A DNA stretch of 64,000 nucleotides from Pseudomonas xionganensis. Lineage in GTDB: Bacteria; Pseudomonadota; Gammaproteobacteria; Pseudomonadales; Pseudomonadaceae. The stretch covers positions 372,001 through 436,000 of the forward strand of contig NZ_WKJZ01000001.1 in assembly GCF_009763245.1 (NCBI RefSeq), read 5' to 3'. The translations under genes and the position numbers were made by a program. Positions 1 to 7,373 of the stretch are shown here, in pieces; within the stretch, counting starts at the first letter, position 1; every line of letters starts with the position of its first letter. Below the pieces are notes generated by a model. The model was not told where the DNA came from. It saw only the letters and a program-made list of their open reading frames with translations, and did not search any database.

Positions 1-240
1 CACCGCATCCAGCTGCGCCGCCACCCGCCGGGCATAGGACAGCCCGGCCTCGGTCAGCTTGACCCCGCGTCGTGAGCGGCGGAACAGCTCGACATTGAGG
101 AACTCCTCCAGCCCGGCGATCTGCCTGCAGATGGCACTCTGGGTCAGGCTCAGCTCCTCGGCGGCCTTGGTAAAGCTCTGGTGCCGGGCCGCCGACTCGA
201 AGGCGACCAGGGCCGCGGTGCTGGGGATCTTGCGACGCAT
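1..240 (-). CDS. LysR-family regulator, N-terminal part (GcdR-like)
   Basis: The reverse strand from 240 to the window edge encodes about 80 residues beginning MRRKIPSTAALVAFESAARH. This is the typical LysR winged helix-turn-helix: a helix with SFTKAAEELSLTQSAICRQI, then LEEFLNVELFRRSRRGVKLT. The effector-binding part lies outside the window. The gene diverges from gcdH across about 196 bp. In Pseudomonas the regulator beside gcdH (GcdR) responds to glutarate and controls glutarate use, so the same role is inferred here. A near-palindrome CACTATAGAGTG at 257-268 just upstream could be an operator or promoter piece. The family call is sure; the GcdR identity is inferred from the neighbour. Confidence 0.9.
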   Translation of the reverse strand, partial: MRRKIPSTAALVAFESAARHQSFTKAAEELSLTQSAICRQIAGLEEFLNVELFRRSRRGVKLTEAGLSYARRVAAQLDAV

Positions 241-436
241 CTATGCAGGTGCCTCACTATAGAGTGCAGAAAAAGGGCAAATGACCGGTTTCGGAGTGAT
301 CAAAACGCACAATAGCATGCAAAATCCTCGTTTGCCTGGGCGCCATCCAGGGCCTAGGCTCAATCTCACTGCACCGTGCCCGCGGCCCTTTGCCGCCCCG
401 CACAGCCCCTAACTGACTGCATTCGAGGTTTTCACC

Positions 437-1615
437 ATGGCCAAGGCAAGCTTCAACTGGATCGACCCGCTGCTGCTCGACCAGCAACTGACCGAAGAAG
501 AGCGCATGGTGCGCGACAGCGCCGCCCAGTTCGCCGCCGACAAGCTGGCCCCGCGCGTGCTGGAAGCCTTCCGCCATGAACAGACCGACCCGGCGATCTT
601 CCGTGAAATGGGCGAAACCGGCCTGCTCGGCGCCACCATCCCCGAAGCCTACGGCGGCAGCGGCCTGAACAACGTGTGCTACGGCCTGATCGCCCGTGAG
701 GTGGAGCGTGTCGACTCCGGCTACCGCTCGATGATGAGCGTGCAGTCGTCGCTGGTGATGGTGCCGATCTTCGAATTCGGCAATGAAGCCACCAAGCAGA
801 AGTACCTGCCCAAGCTTGCCAGCGGCGAATATATCGGCTGCTTCGGCCTGACCGAGCCGAACCACGGCTCCGACCCGGGCAGCATGATCACCCGGGCCAA
901 GAAGGTCGACGGCGGCTACCGCCTGACCGGCGCCAAGATGTGGATCACCAACAGCCCGATCGCCGATGTGTTCGTGGTCTGGGCCAAGGATGATGCCGGC
1001 GAGATCCGCGGCTTCGTCCTGGAGAAGGGCTGGGAAGGTCTGAGCGCCCCGGCCATCCACGGCAAGGTCGGCCTGCGCGCCTCGATCACCGGGGAAATCG
1101 TCATGGACAACGTGTTCTGCCCCGAAGAGAACGCCTTCCCCGAGGTGCGCGGCCTGCGCGGCCCCTTCACCTGCCTGAACTCCGCCCGCTACGGCATCAG
1201 CTGGGGCGCCATCGGCGCCGCCGAGTTCTGCTGGCACACCGCCCGCCAGTACACCCTGGACCGCAAGCAGTTCGGTCGCCCCCTGGCGCAGACCCAGCTG
1301 GTACAGAAGAAACTGGCCGACATGCAGACCGAAATCACCCTGGCCCTGCAGGGCTGCCTGCGCCTGGGTCGGATGAAGGACGAAGGCACCGCCGCGGTGG
1401 AAATCACCTCGATCATGAAGCGCAACAGCTGTGGCAAGGCCCTGGACATCGCCCGCCTGGCCCGCGACATGCTCGGCGGCAATGGCATCAGCGACGAATT
1501 CGGCGTGGCCCGTCACCTGGTCAACCTGGAAGTGGTCAACACCTATGAAGGCACCCACGACGTCCACGCGCTGATCCTCGGCCGCGCGCAGACCGGCCTG
1601 CAGGCGTTCTTCTAA
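437..1615 (+). CDS. gcdH: Glutaryl-CoA dehydrogenase
   Basis: A 392-residue acyl-CoA dehydrogenase-fold flavoprotein that oxidises and decarboxylates glutaryl-CoA to crotonyl-CoA in lysine, tryptophan and glutarate breakdown. The sequence shows the family N-terminal helical domain, the middle strand domain with [14 protein letters not shown] and WITNSP, and the C-terminal helical domain. YEGTHD near the C-terminus carries the catalytic Glu (about residue 371). The motif [14 protein letters not shown] supplies the arginine typical of glutaryl-CoA dehydrogenases rather than short-chain acyl-CoA dehydrogenases. The ATG has a GAGG ribosome site 10-13 bp upstream. The neighbouring LysR gene and CoA-transferase complete a glutarate module. 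Confidence 0.97.
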   Translation: MAKASFNWIDPLLLDQQLTEEERMVRDSAAQFAADKLAPRVLEAFRHEQTDPAIFREMGETGLLGATIPEAYGGSGLNNVCYGLIAREVERVDSGYRSMMSVQSSLVMVPIFEFGNEATKQKYLPKLASGEYIGCFGLTEPNHGSDPGSMITRAKKVDGGYRLTGAKMWITNSPIADVFVVWAKDDAGEIRGFVLEKGWEGLSAPAIHGKVGLRASITGEIVMDNVFCPEENAFPEVRGLRGPFTCLNSARYGISWGAIGAAEFCWHTARQYTLDRKQFGRPLAQTQLVQKKLADMQTEITLALQGCLRLGRMKDEGTAAVEITSIMKRNSCGKALDIARLARDMLGGNGISDEFGVARHLVNLEVVNTYEGTHDVHALILGRAQTGLQAFF

Positions 1616-1637
1616 CGCCTGCCCTGCGCCGCACGCT

Positions 1638-1740
1638 TTCTCCCCTCGCCCATTTATGGGAGAGGGGCCGGGGGAGAGGGCTGCGGCTGAATGCGATCAC
1701 GCACCCTCTCCCTAACCCTCTCCCGCAAGCGGAAGAGGGA
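1638..1740. repeat. Inverted CCCTCTCCC/GGGAGAGGG hairpin element
   Basis: The gap after gcdH holds a compact imperfect inverted repeat. CCCCTCGCCC pairs with GGGAGAGGGG across a short loop at the left. Further right, GGGGGAGAGGG can pair with CCCTCTCCCTAACCCTCTCCC, followed by CGCAAGCGGAAGAGGGA. It ends about 20 bp before the CoA-transferase start. Elements of this appearance are common between genes in Pseudomonas. It could weaken transcription from gcdH or stabilise mRNA; neither is shown here. Confidence 0.7.
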
Positions 1741-1759
1741 ACCTGTTCGTGAGGTTCTT

Positions 1760-2983
1760 ATGCCCGGCGCCCTCTCGCATATCCGCGTACTCGACCTGTC
1801 CCGCGTACTCGCTGGGCCCTGGGCCGGGCAGATTCTTGGCGACCTCGGTGCCGAGGTGATCAAGGTGGAGCGCCCGGGCACGGGCGACGACACCCGTCAC
1901 TGGGGCCCGCCCTATGTGAAGGACGCCGACGGCCAGGATTCGCGCGAAGCGGCCTACTTCCAGAGCGCCAACCGCAACAAGCAGTCCGTGACCCTGGACT
2001 TCACCCAGGCCGAAGGCCAGCGCCTGGTGCGCGAGCTGGTGAAGAACTGCGACGTGCTGCTGGAGAACTTCAAGGTCGGCGGCCTGGCTGCCTACGGCCT
2101 CGACTACGAATCGCTGAAAGCCATCAACCCACGGCTGATCTACTGCTCCATCACCGGCTTCGGGCAGAACGGGCCCTACGCCAAGCGGGCAGGCTATGAC
2201 TTTATGATCCAGGGCCTGGGCGGGCTGATGAGCCTCACCGGGCGCCCGGAAGGCGAGGAGGGCGCCGGCCCCATGAAGGTCGGCGTCGCCCTCACCGATA
2301 TCCTCACCGGCCTGTATGCCACGGTCGGCGTGCTGGCCGCGCTGAACCAGCGCGAGCAGTCCGGTATTGGCCAATATATCGACGTGGCCCTGCTCGACGT
2401 GCAGATCGCCTGCCTGGCCAACCAGGCCATGAACTACCTGACCACAGGAGTCGCGCCCAAGCGCCTGGGCAATGCCCACCCCAATATCGTACCCTACCAG
2501 GATTTCCCCTCGGCCGATGGCGACTTCATCATCGCCGTGGGCAACGACGGACAGTTCCGCAAGCTGTGCGAGGTTGCAGGCTGTGCGGCCTTGGCCGATG
2601 ACCCGCGTTTTACCAGCAACAAGGCGCGGGTCGAACACCGCGCCGAGCTGATCCCCCTGCTGCGCCAGGCCACGGTGTTCAAGACCACCGCCGAATGGAT
2701 CGCCCAGCTGGAGGCGGCCGGCGTACCCTGCGGACCGATCAACGACCTGGCCCAGGTGTTCAATGACCCCCAGGTCCAGGCCCGCGGCCTGCGCATCGAC
2801 CTGCCCAACGGCCTGGGCAGCAGCACCCCCCAGGTGGCCAGCCCGCTGCGCCTGTCAGAAACCCCGGTGGAGTACCGTAACGCCCCGCCGCTGCTGGGTG
2901 AACATACCGAGCAGGTGCTGAGCCGGCATCTCGGGCTGGACGCGGAGCAGATCGCGGCACTGCGCGCAGCCGGAGTGCTATAG
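1760..2983 (+). CDS. Class III (CaiB/BaiF) CoA-transferase, probably glutarate-specific
   Basis: A 407-residue family III CoA-transferase. Visible marks are RVLAGPWAGQILGDLGAEVIK at the N-terminus, VLLENFKVGGL, the catalytic-Asp segment AGYDFMIQGLGGLMSLTG (Asp about residue 147), and VGVALTDILTGLYA. I chose the ATG at 1760 because GAGG lies 5 bp upstream and the product then begins MPGALSHIRVLDLSRVLAGP, the family start; an ORF extension to 1691 would run through the repeat element. It follows gcdH by 144 bp. The inferred role is activating glutarate to glutaryl-CoA, as for the equivalent gene beside gcdH in P. aeruginosa and for human SUGCT. The substrate is not proven by sequence. Confidence 0.9.
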   Translation: MPGALSHIRVLDLSRVLAGPWAGQILGDLGAEVIKVERPGTGDDTRHWGPPYVKDADGQDSREAAYFQSANRNKQSVTLDFTQAEGQRLVRELVKNCDVLLENFKVGGLAAYGLDYESLKAINPRLIYCSITGFGQNGPYAKRAGYDFMIQGLGGLMSLTGRPEGEEGAGPMKVGVALTDILTGLYATVGVLAALNQREQSGIGQYIDVALLDVQIACLANQAMNYLTTGVAPKRLGNAHPNIVPYQDFPSADGDFIIAVGNDGQFRKLCEVAGCAALADDPRFTSNKARVEHRAELIPLLRQATVFKTTAEWIAQLEAAGVPCGPINDLAQVFNDPQVQARGLRIDLPNGLGSSTPQVASPLRLSETPVEYRNAPPLLGEHTEQVLSRHLGLDAEQIAALRAAGVL

Positions 2984-3043
2984 CCAGGGCGCAGGAAAAC
3001 AGCAGGGTCGAACCTCGGCAGAAACATAAGCCGAGCAGAACAA

Positions 3044-3078
3044 TGTACAAATCATATACAAAGCGACAATCTTGTATA
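3044..3078 (+). promoter_or_regulatory. LitR/PplR-type direct-repeat operator upstream of DUF3833 gene
   Basis: TGTACA at 3044-3049, TATACA at 3055-3060 and TGTATA at 3073-3078 are spaced so that TATACA-N12-TGTATA results. This fits T(G/A)TACA-N12-TGTA(C/T)A, the consensus I recall for the light-responsive MerR-type PplR/LitR regulators of P. putida. The same 35-bp layout recurs upstream of the BLUF gene at 12014-12048, with 23 of 35 identical bases, 15 of the first 17. The ATG of the lipoprotein gene is 80 bp downstream. Confidence 0.6.
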
Positions 3079-3157
3079 GGATTACCGAAGGGTCTGCTCT
3101 TGCAGTGCACGTGCAGCAGCGGACTGTCTTTCAACCCGGTATATCCGAAGGTGCGCA

Positions 3158-3691
3158 ATGAAAAACTGGCTTCTGATTCTCTGCTGCGTATTGCTCAGCA
3201 GCTGCAGCAGTGTGTCGATCGAAGATTACGCCCGAGAGCAGCCAACCCTTGATCTGTATGAGTTCTTTGCCGTCCCGGTAGAGGCCTGGGGCATGTTCCA
3301 GAACCGCTCCGGCGAGGTGATCAAACGCTTTCACGTCGACATCCGCAGCCATCGCCAGGGCGAGCAGCTGATCCTCGACGAGCGCTTTGCCTACAGTGAT
3401 GGCAGCACCGAACGCCGGGTCTGGACCCTGACCCCCGATGGCGAAAAGCGTTGGACGGGCACGGCAGACGACGTGGTGGGTGAGGCCCGCGGCGAGGTGG
3501 CGGGTAATGCCCTGCACTGGCGCTACCAGCTCAGGCTGCCGGTCGATGGCAGCACCTATGTGGTCAGCTTCGACGACTGGATGTTCCTGATGGATCGCGA
3601 CACCCTGATCAACCGCGCCAGCATGAGCAAACTGGGCGTCGAGCTGGGTCAGGTCACCCTGTTCTTCCGCCGCCAGCCTGACGCCGAATAG
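3158..3691 (+). CDS. DUF3833 family lipoprotein
   Basis: A 177-residue protein with a lipoprotein signal peptide: basic MKN, hydrophobic [12 protein letters not shown], then lipobox LSSC with Cys at residue 16. The mature part ([30 protein letters not shown], then [22 protein letters not shown], then [23 protein letters not shown]) matches DUF3833. That family has no proven activity and is often encoded near cyclopropane fatty-acid synthase and light or singlet-oxygen response genes in proteobacteria. AAGGTG sits just before the ATG. The gene stands alone here, so the operator at 3044-3078 is the main clue to when it is used. Outer- or inner-membrane anchoring was not determined. Confidence 0.85.
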   Translation: MKNWLLILCCVLLSSCSSVSIEDYAREQPTLDLYEFFAVPVEAWGMFQNRSGEVIKRFHVDIRSHRQGEQLILDERFAYSDGSTERRVWTLTPDGEKRWTGTADDVVGEARGEVAGNALHWRYQLRLPVDGSTYVVSFDDWMFLMDRDTLINRASMSKLGVELGQVTLFFRRQPDAE

Positions 3692-3702
3692 CCCCAATAC
3701 GC

Positions 3703-3734
3703 AAAAGCCCCGGGCATCACTGCCCAGGGCTTTT
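3703..3734. terminator. Hairpin terminator after the DUF3833 gene
   Basis: AAAAGCCC-C-GGGC and GCCC-A-GGGCTTTT form a strong stem with T residues at the right end and A residues at the left. It can therefore stop transcription from the lipoprotein gene, and in the other direction from the tRNA gene on the minus strand. Confidence 0.85.
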
Positions 3735-3744
3735 GTCTTGAAAC

Positions 3745-3821
3745 TGGCGCACTCGGCGGGATTCGAACCCACGACCCCTGCCTTCGGAGGGCAGTACTCT
3801 ATCCAGCTGAGCTACGAGTGC
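3745..3821 (-). tRNA. tRNA-Arg (anticodon CCG)
   Basis: The reverse strand folds as a full 77-nt tRNA with encoded CCA. The acceptor GCACTCG pairs with CGAGTGC, discriminator G. The D arm is GCTC...GAGT. The anticodon stem CTGCC/GGCAG encloses loop CTCCGAA, giving anticodon CCG (Arg, codon CGG). The T arm is GTGGG-TTCGAAT-CCCGC. It is a single gene with no neighbouring tRNA, and its 3' end faces the hairpin at 3703-3734. Confidence 0.97.
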
Positions 3822-3996
3822 GTTGCGGTGCGCATCATACCCATGTCACCGGCAGGCGTCCATGGCGGCGCCTTGTTCGCAATTCTGCACGAAGGTTAAA
3901 AGCCGCTGAAATGGGCCGGGAAGCGATACATGGCAGGCAAATGCGTTAATTTTTTCGAACAGGCTATTGCCCTTTGCCCGGGTTGACCCTAGGATT

Positions 3997-4014
3997 CGTT
4001 TGAGATTTCAAACG
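3997..4014. promoter_or_regulatory. Perfect inverted repeat upstream of gabD
   Basis: CGTTTGA-GATT-TCAAACG is a perfect 7+7 inverted repeat centred about 152 bp before the gabD start. It looks like an operator for a dimeric regulator. The 3822-4157 leader is otherwise free of genes, and I did not find a clear sigma-70 or sigma-54 promoter in it. Confidence 0.45.
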
Positions 4015-4157
4015 CTCTTGCGCCACTCCCAGGATCTGCCACTGACCGACCCGAGAGTATGCGCAGGACTGCATTAATAGCAGAGTCAGGCCACTGCTTG
4101 CCAGCGCCGTGACTGTTAACCCCCCGACGCCTGGGTGTCGGATTCGAGGAGACCATC

Positions 4158-5606
4158 ATGCAACTGAAAGACACCCAGCTGCTGCGTCAGCAGGCCTATA
4201 TCGACGGCGTCTGGCTCGATGCCGACAACGGCCAGACCATCAAGGTCAACAACCCGGCCACCGGCGAGATCATCGGTACCGTGCCCAAGATGGGCAGCGC
4301 GGAAACCCGCCGTGCCATCGAGGCCGCCGAGCGCGCCCTGCCGGCCTGGCGTGCGCTGACTGCCAAGGAGCGCGCGGCCAAGCTGCGTCGCTGGTATGAG
4401 CTGATGATGGAGCACCAGGACGATCTGGGTCGCCTGATGACCATGGAGCAGGGCAAGCCGCTGGCCGAAGCCAAGGGCGAGATCGCCTACGCCGCCTCCT
4501 TTATCGAGTGGTTCGCCGAAGAAGCCAAGCGTGTCTATGGCGATGTGATCCCCGGCCACCAGCCGGACAAGCGCCTGATCGTGATCAAGCAGCCCATTGG
4601 CGTGACCGCGGCCATCACCCCGTGGAACTTCCCCAGCGCCATGATCACCCGCAAGGCCGGCCCGGCCCTGGCCGCCGGTTGCACCATGGTGATCAAGCCC
4701 GCCTCGCAGACCCCCTTCTCCGCCCTGGCCCTGATGGTCCTGGCCGAGCGTGCCGGCATCCCCAATGGCGTGCTCAGCGTGGTCACCGGTAGCGCCGGCG
4801 AAGTCGGCGGCGAGCTGACCAGCAACCCCATCGTGCGCAAGCTCTCCTTCACCGGCTCCACCGAAATCGGTCGCCAGCTGATGGCCGAGTGCGCCAAGGA
4901 CATCAAGAAGGTGTCCCTGGAGCTGGGCGGCAACGCGCCCTTTATCGTCTTCGACGACGCCGACCTGGACAAGGCAGTGGAAGGCGCGCTGATCTCCAAG
5001 TACCGCAACAACGGCCAGACCTGCGTCTGCGCCAACCGCCTGTATGTGCAGGACGGCATCTATGACGCCTTCGCCGAGAAGCTCGCTGCTGCCGTGGCCA
5101 AGCTGAAGATCGGCAACGGTCTGGACGAAGGCACCACCACCGGCCCGCTGATCGACGAGAAGGCCATGGCCAAGGTCCAGGAGCATATCGAGGACGCCGT
5201 GAGCAAGGGCGCCCGCGTCATGGCCGGCGGCAAGCCGCACGCCCTGGGCGGCAGCTTCTTCGAGCCGACCATTCTGGTGGACGTGCCGAACAGCGCCGCC
5301 GTGGCCAAGGAAGAAACCTTCGGCCCGCTGGCGCCGCTGTTCCGCTTCAAGGACGAGGCCGACGTGATCGCCATGTCCAACGACACCGAGTTCGGCCTGG
5401 CCTCCTACTTCTACGCCCGCGACCTGGGCCGTGTATTCCGCGTGGCCGAGGCCCTGGAATACGGCATGGTCGGGGTCAACACCGGGCTGATCTCCAATGA
5501 AGTCGCGCCGTTTGGCGGTGTGAAGGCCTCGGGCCTGGGCCGCGAAGGCTCCAAGTACGGCATCGAGGATTACCTGGAAATTAAGTACCTGTGCCTCGGA
5601 ATCTAA
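4158..5606 (+). CDS. gabD: NADP-dependent succinate/glutarate semialdehyde dehydrogenase
   Basis: A 482-residue aldehyde dehydrogenase that oxidises succinate semialdehyde to succinate; in Pseudomonas the same enzyme (DavD) oxidises glutarate semialdehyde to glutarate. Visible motifs are the Rossmann segment ITPWNFPSAMITRK, FTGSTEIGRQLM, the general base Glu in LELGGNAPF (E255), and the catalytic Cys in GQTCVCANR (C289, followed by C291 as in GabD enzymes). EETFGPLAPLFRF marks the C-terminal half. GAGGAGACC precedes the ATG. It is followed by gabT after an 80-bp gap containing a small hairpin repeat. Nearby gcdH and the CoA-transferase point to glutarate as well as GABA use. Confidence 0.96.
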   Translation: MQLKDTQLLRQQAYIDGVWLDADNGQTIKVNNPATGEIIGTVPKMGSAETRRAIEAAERALPAWRALTAKERAAKLRRWYELMMEHQDDLGRLMTMEQGKPLAEAKGEIAYAASFIEWFAEEAKRVYGDVIPGHQPDKRLIVIKQPIGVTAAITPWNFPSAMITRKAGPALAAGCTMVIKPASQTPFSALALMVLAERAGIPNGVLSVVTGSAGEVGGELTSNPIVRKLSFTGSTEIGRQLMAECAKDIKKVSLELGGNAPFIVFDDADLDKAVEGALISKYRNNGQTCVCANRLYVQDGIYDAFAEKLAAAVAKLKIGNGLDEGTTTGPLIDEKAMAKVQEHIEDAVSKGARVMAGGKPHALGGSFFEPTILVDVPNSAAVAKEETFGPLAPLFRFKDEADVIAMSNDTEFGLASYFYARDLGRVFRVAEALEYGMVGVNTGLISNEVAPFGGVKASGLGREGSKYGIEDYLEIKYLCLGI

Positions 5607-5621
5607 GCCTGGCCTAAATCC

Positions 5622-5653
5622 GTAGGGTGGAAGAACGCGCAGCGTCTTCCACC
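5622..5653. repeat. GTAGGGTGG-family hairpin (GGTGGAAGA arm)
   Basis: GTAGGGTGGAAGA is followed by ACGCGCAGCG and then TCTTCCACC, so GGTGGAAGA pairs perfectly with TCTTCCACC. It lies in the gabD-gabT gap. It shares the GTAGGGTG head with several other elements in this window whose arms differ. Confidence 0.7.
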
Positions 5654-5686
5654 ACCTGAACAACCTGCACTCCCGACGAGGACAGC

Positions 5687-6967
5687 ATGAGCAAGACCAA
5701 CGAATCCCTGATGCAACGCCGCAACGCCGCCGTACCCCGCGGCGTCGGCCAGATCCACCCGATCTTTGCCGACAAGGCTGAGAATGCCACCGTCACCGAC
5801 GTCGAAGGCCGCGAATTTATCGACTTTGCCGGCGGCATCGCCGTGCTCAACACAGGCCACCTGCACCCGAAGATCATCGCTGCCGTGCAGGAGCAGCTGG
5901 GCAAGCTGACCCACACCTGCTTCCAGGTGCTGGCCTACGAGCCCTATGTGGAACTGGCCGAGAAGGTGGCGGCACGCGTACCGGGTGACTTTGCCAAGAA
6001 GACCCTGCTGGTTACCACCGGCTCGGAAGCGGTGGAAAACGCGGTGAAGATCGCCCGCGCCGCCACCGGCCGCGCCGGGGTGATCGCCTTCACCGGCGGC
6101 TACCACGGCCGCACCATGATGACCCTGAGCCTGACCGGCAAGGTCAATCCCTATTCCGCCGGTATGGGCCTGATGCCCGGCGGCGTGTACCGCGCCCAGT
6201 ACCCCTGTGAACTGCACGGCGTCAGCGTCGATGACGCCATGGCCAGCATCGAGCGCGTGTTCAAGAACGACGCCGAGCCCCGCGATATCGCCGCGATCAT
6301 CATCGAGCCGGTACAGGGCGAGGGTGGCTTCTATGTCGCGCCTAAAGCCTTCATGCAGCGCCTGCGCGCCCTGTGCGACCAGCACGGCATCCTGCTGATC
6401 GCCGACGAAGTACAGACCGGCGCCGGCCGTACCGGCACCTTCTTCGCCATGGAGCAGATGGGTGTGGCCGCCGACCTGACCACCTTCGCCAAGTCCATCG
6501 CCGGCGGCTTCCCGGTGGCTGGCGTATGCGGCAAGGCCGAGTATATGGACGCCATCGCCCCGGGTGGCCTGGGCGGCACCTATGCCGGCAGCCCGATCGC
6601 CTGCGCCGCGGCTCTGGCGGTGATGGAAGTGTTCGAGGAAGAGAAACTGCTGGACCGCTGCAAGGCGGTCGGCGAGCGCTTGGTCACTGGCCTGAAAGCC
6701 ATCCAGGCCAAGCACAAGGCCATCGGTGATGTGCGCGCCCTGGGCGCCATGATCGCGGTGGAGCTGTTCGAGAACGGCGACCTGCACAAGCCCAACGCCG
6801 CCCTGACCGGCCAGATCGTCGCCAAGGCCCGCGACAAGGGCCTGATCCTGCTGTCCTGCGGTACCTACGGCAACGTGCTGCGCATCCTGGTGCCGCTGAC
6901 CGCGCCGGACGCCCAGTTGGACCAGGGCCTGGCCATCATTGCCGAGTGTTTCGACGAACTGGCCTAA
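5687..6967 (+). CDS. gabT: 4-aminobutyrate / 5-aminovalerate aminotransferase
   Basis: A 426-residue class III PLP aminotransferase moving the amino group of GABA (or 5-aminovalerate, DavT role) to 2-oxoglutarate. Motifs include the FAGGIAVLNTGHLHPK active-site segment, TTGSEAVENAVKIARAATGR, FTGGYHGRTMMT, the PLP-contact IADEVQTGAGRTGTFFAMEQ, and the Schiff-base lysine in TTFAKSIAGGFPVAG (K269). Length is normal for GabT. Start MSKTNESLMQRRNAAVPRGVG has GACGAGGACAGC upstream. Its product, the semialdehyde, is the substrate of the upstream gabD, so the two act in sequence. Confidence 0.96.
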   Translation: MSKTNESLMQRRNAAVPRGVGQIHPIFADKAENATVTDVEGREFIDFAGGIAVLNTGHLHPKIIAAVQEQLGKLTHTCFQVLAYEPYVELAEKVAARVPGDFAKKTLLVTTGSEAVENAVKIARAATGRAGVIAFTGGYHGRTMMTLSLTGKVNPYSAGMGLMPGGVYRAQYPCELHGVSVDDAMASIERVFKNDAEPRDIAAIIIEPVQGEGGFYVAPKAFMQRLRALCDQHGILLIADEVQTGAGRTGTFFAMEQMGVAADLTTFAKSIAGGFPVAGVCGKAEYMDAIAPGGLGGTYAGSPIACAAALAVMEVFEEEKLLDRCKAVGERLVTGLKAIQAKHKAIGDVRALGAMIAVELFENGDLHKPNAALTGQIVAKARDKGLILLSCGTYGNVLRILVPLTAPDAQLDQGLAIIAECFDELA

Positions 6968-6977
6968 GCCCCGACCC

Positions 6978-7047
6978 GTAGGGTGGATGACGCTCTTTTC
7001 ATCCACCAGATGGCTGTAACGGTGGATGGATAAAGCGCCATCCACTC
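6978..7047. repeat. GTAGGGTGG-family hairpins (GGTGGATG arm), two in tandem
   Basis: GTAGGGTGGATGA...TCATCCACC forms one stem. A second, GGTGGATGG...CCATCCACT, follows directly. They begin just after the gabT stop. The arms differ from those of the copy before gabT although the head is the same. Confidence 0.65.
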
Positions 7048-7113
7048 TGCATATGATTGGCGCCTATGCGCCGAACGAAATGCCCGCGGCTCACCAGGCG
7101 GGGCGTTTTGCTT

Positions 7114-7140
7114 GAGACCCGCGTTGGCGGGTCTTTTTTT
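7114..7140 (+). terminator. Intrinsic terminator after gabT
   Basis: AGACCCGC-GTT-GGCGGGTCT followed by a run of T is a classic rho-independent terminator. A weaker stem (TGCCCGC with GCGGGGCG) lies just upstream at about 7081-7106. Together they end the gabDT unit before the next gene. Confidence 0.85.
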
Positions 7141-7169
7141 GCCTGGCGAAACCCATTTACTGCGCTTTT

Positions 7170-7233
7170 CTGTCCGACAATTGCAGTGCTCTTGTGCCCT
7201 TGCTCCACGTCAAGGACGGGGATTGTCGGACAG
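7170..7233. promoter_or_regulatory. Paired TGTC-S-GACA operator-like sites
   Basis: CTGTCCGACAAT at 7170-7181 and its exact reverse complement ATTGTCGGACAG at 7222-7233 are each small palindromes with core TGTC-C/G-GACA. Their centres are 53 bp apart, close to five helical turns. They sit in the 234-bp stretch between the gabT terminator and the receiver-HDOD gene. I see no other recognisable signal in this stretch. Confidence 0.5.
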
Positions 7234-7373
7234 TTCAAACTGCGTGGCGAGAAAGCTGACAAAGTGTTCAGCATTTCGTCGGGCAGCGCTGGTTTAACCC
7301 ATATCGATGGGTAGACTGCGCAGCGTCAACATGGCGTCGCCATTATTTCGCCATCACCTACCCCGAGGTTTAC

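Noticed and set aside
257-1567. Long antisense frame opposite gcdH
   Set aside because: High-GC shadow of the real gene: low-complexity Ala/Gly/His-rich product with no family features, and gcdH is unmistakable.
3043-3252. Small frame starting at 3043 upstream of the lipoprotein
   Set aside because: It overlaps the operator and the signal-peptide coding region in another frame and has no ribosome site.
3929-3945. Sigma-54 promoter before gabD (TGGCAGGCAAATGC)
   Set aside because: The spacing between GG and GC is one base short of the -24/-12 requirement and the -12 element is poor.
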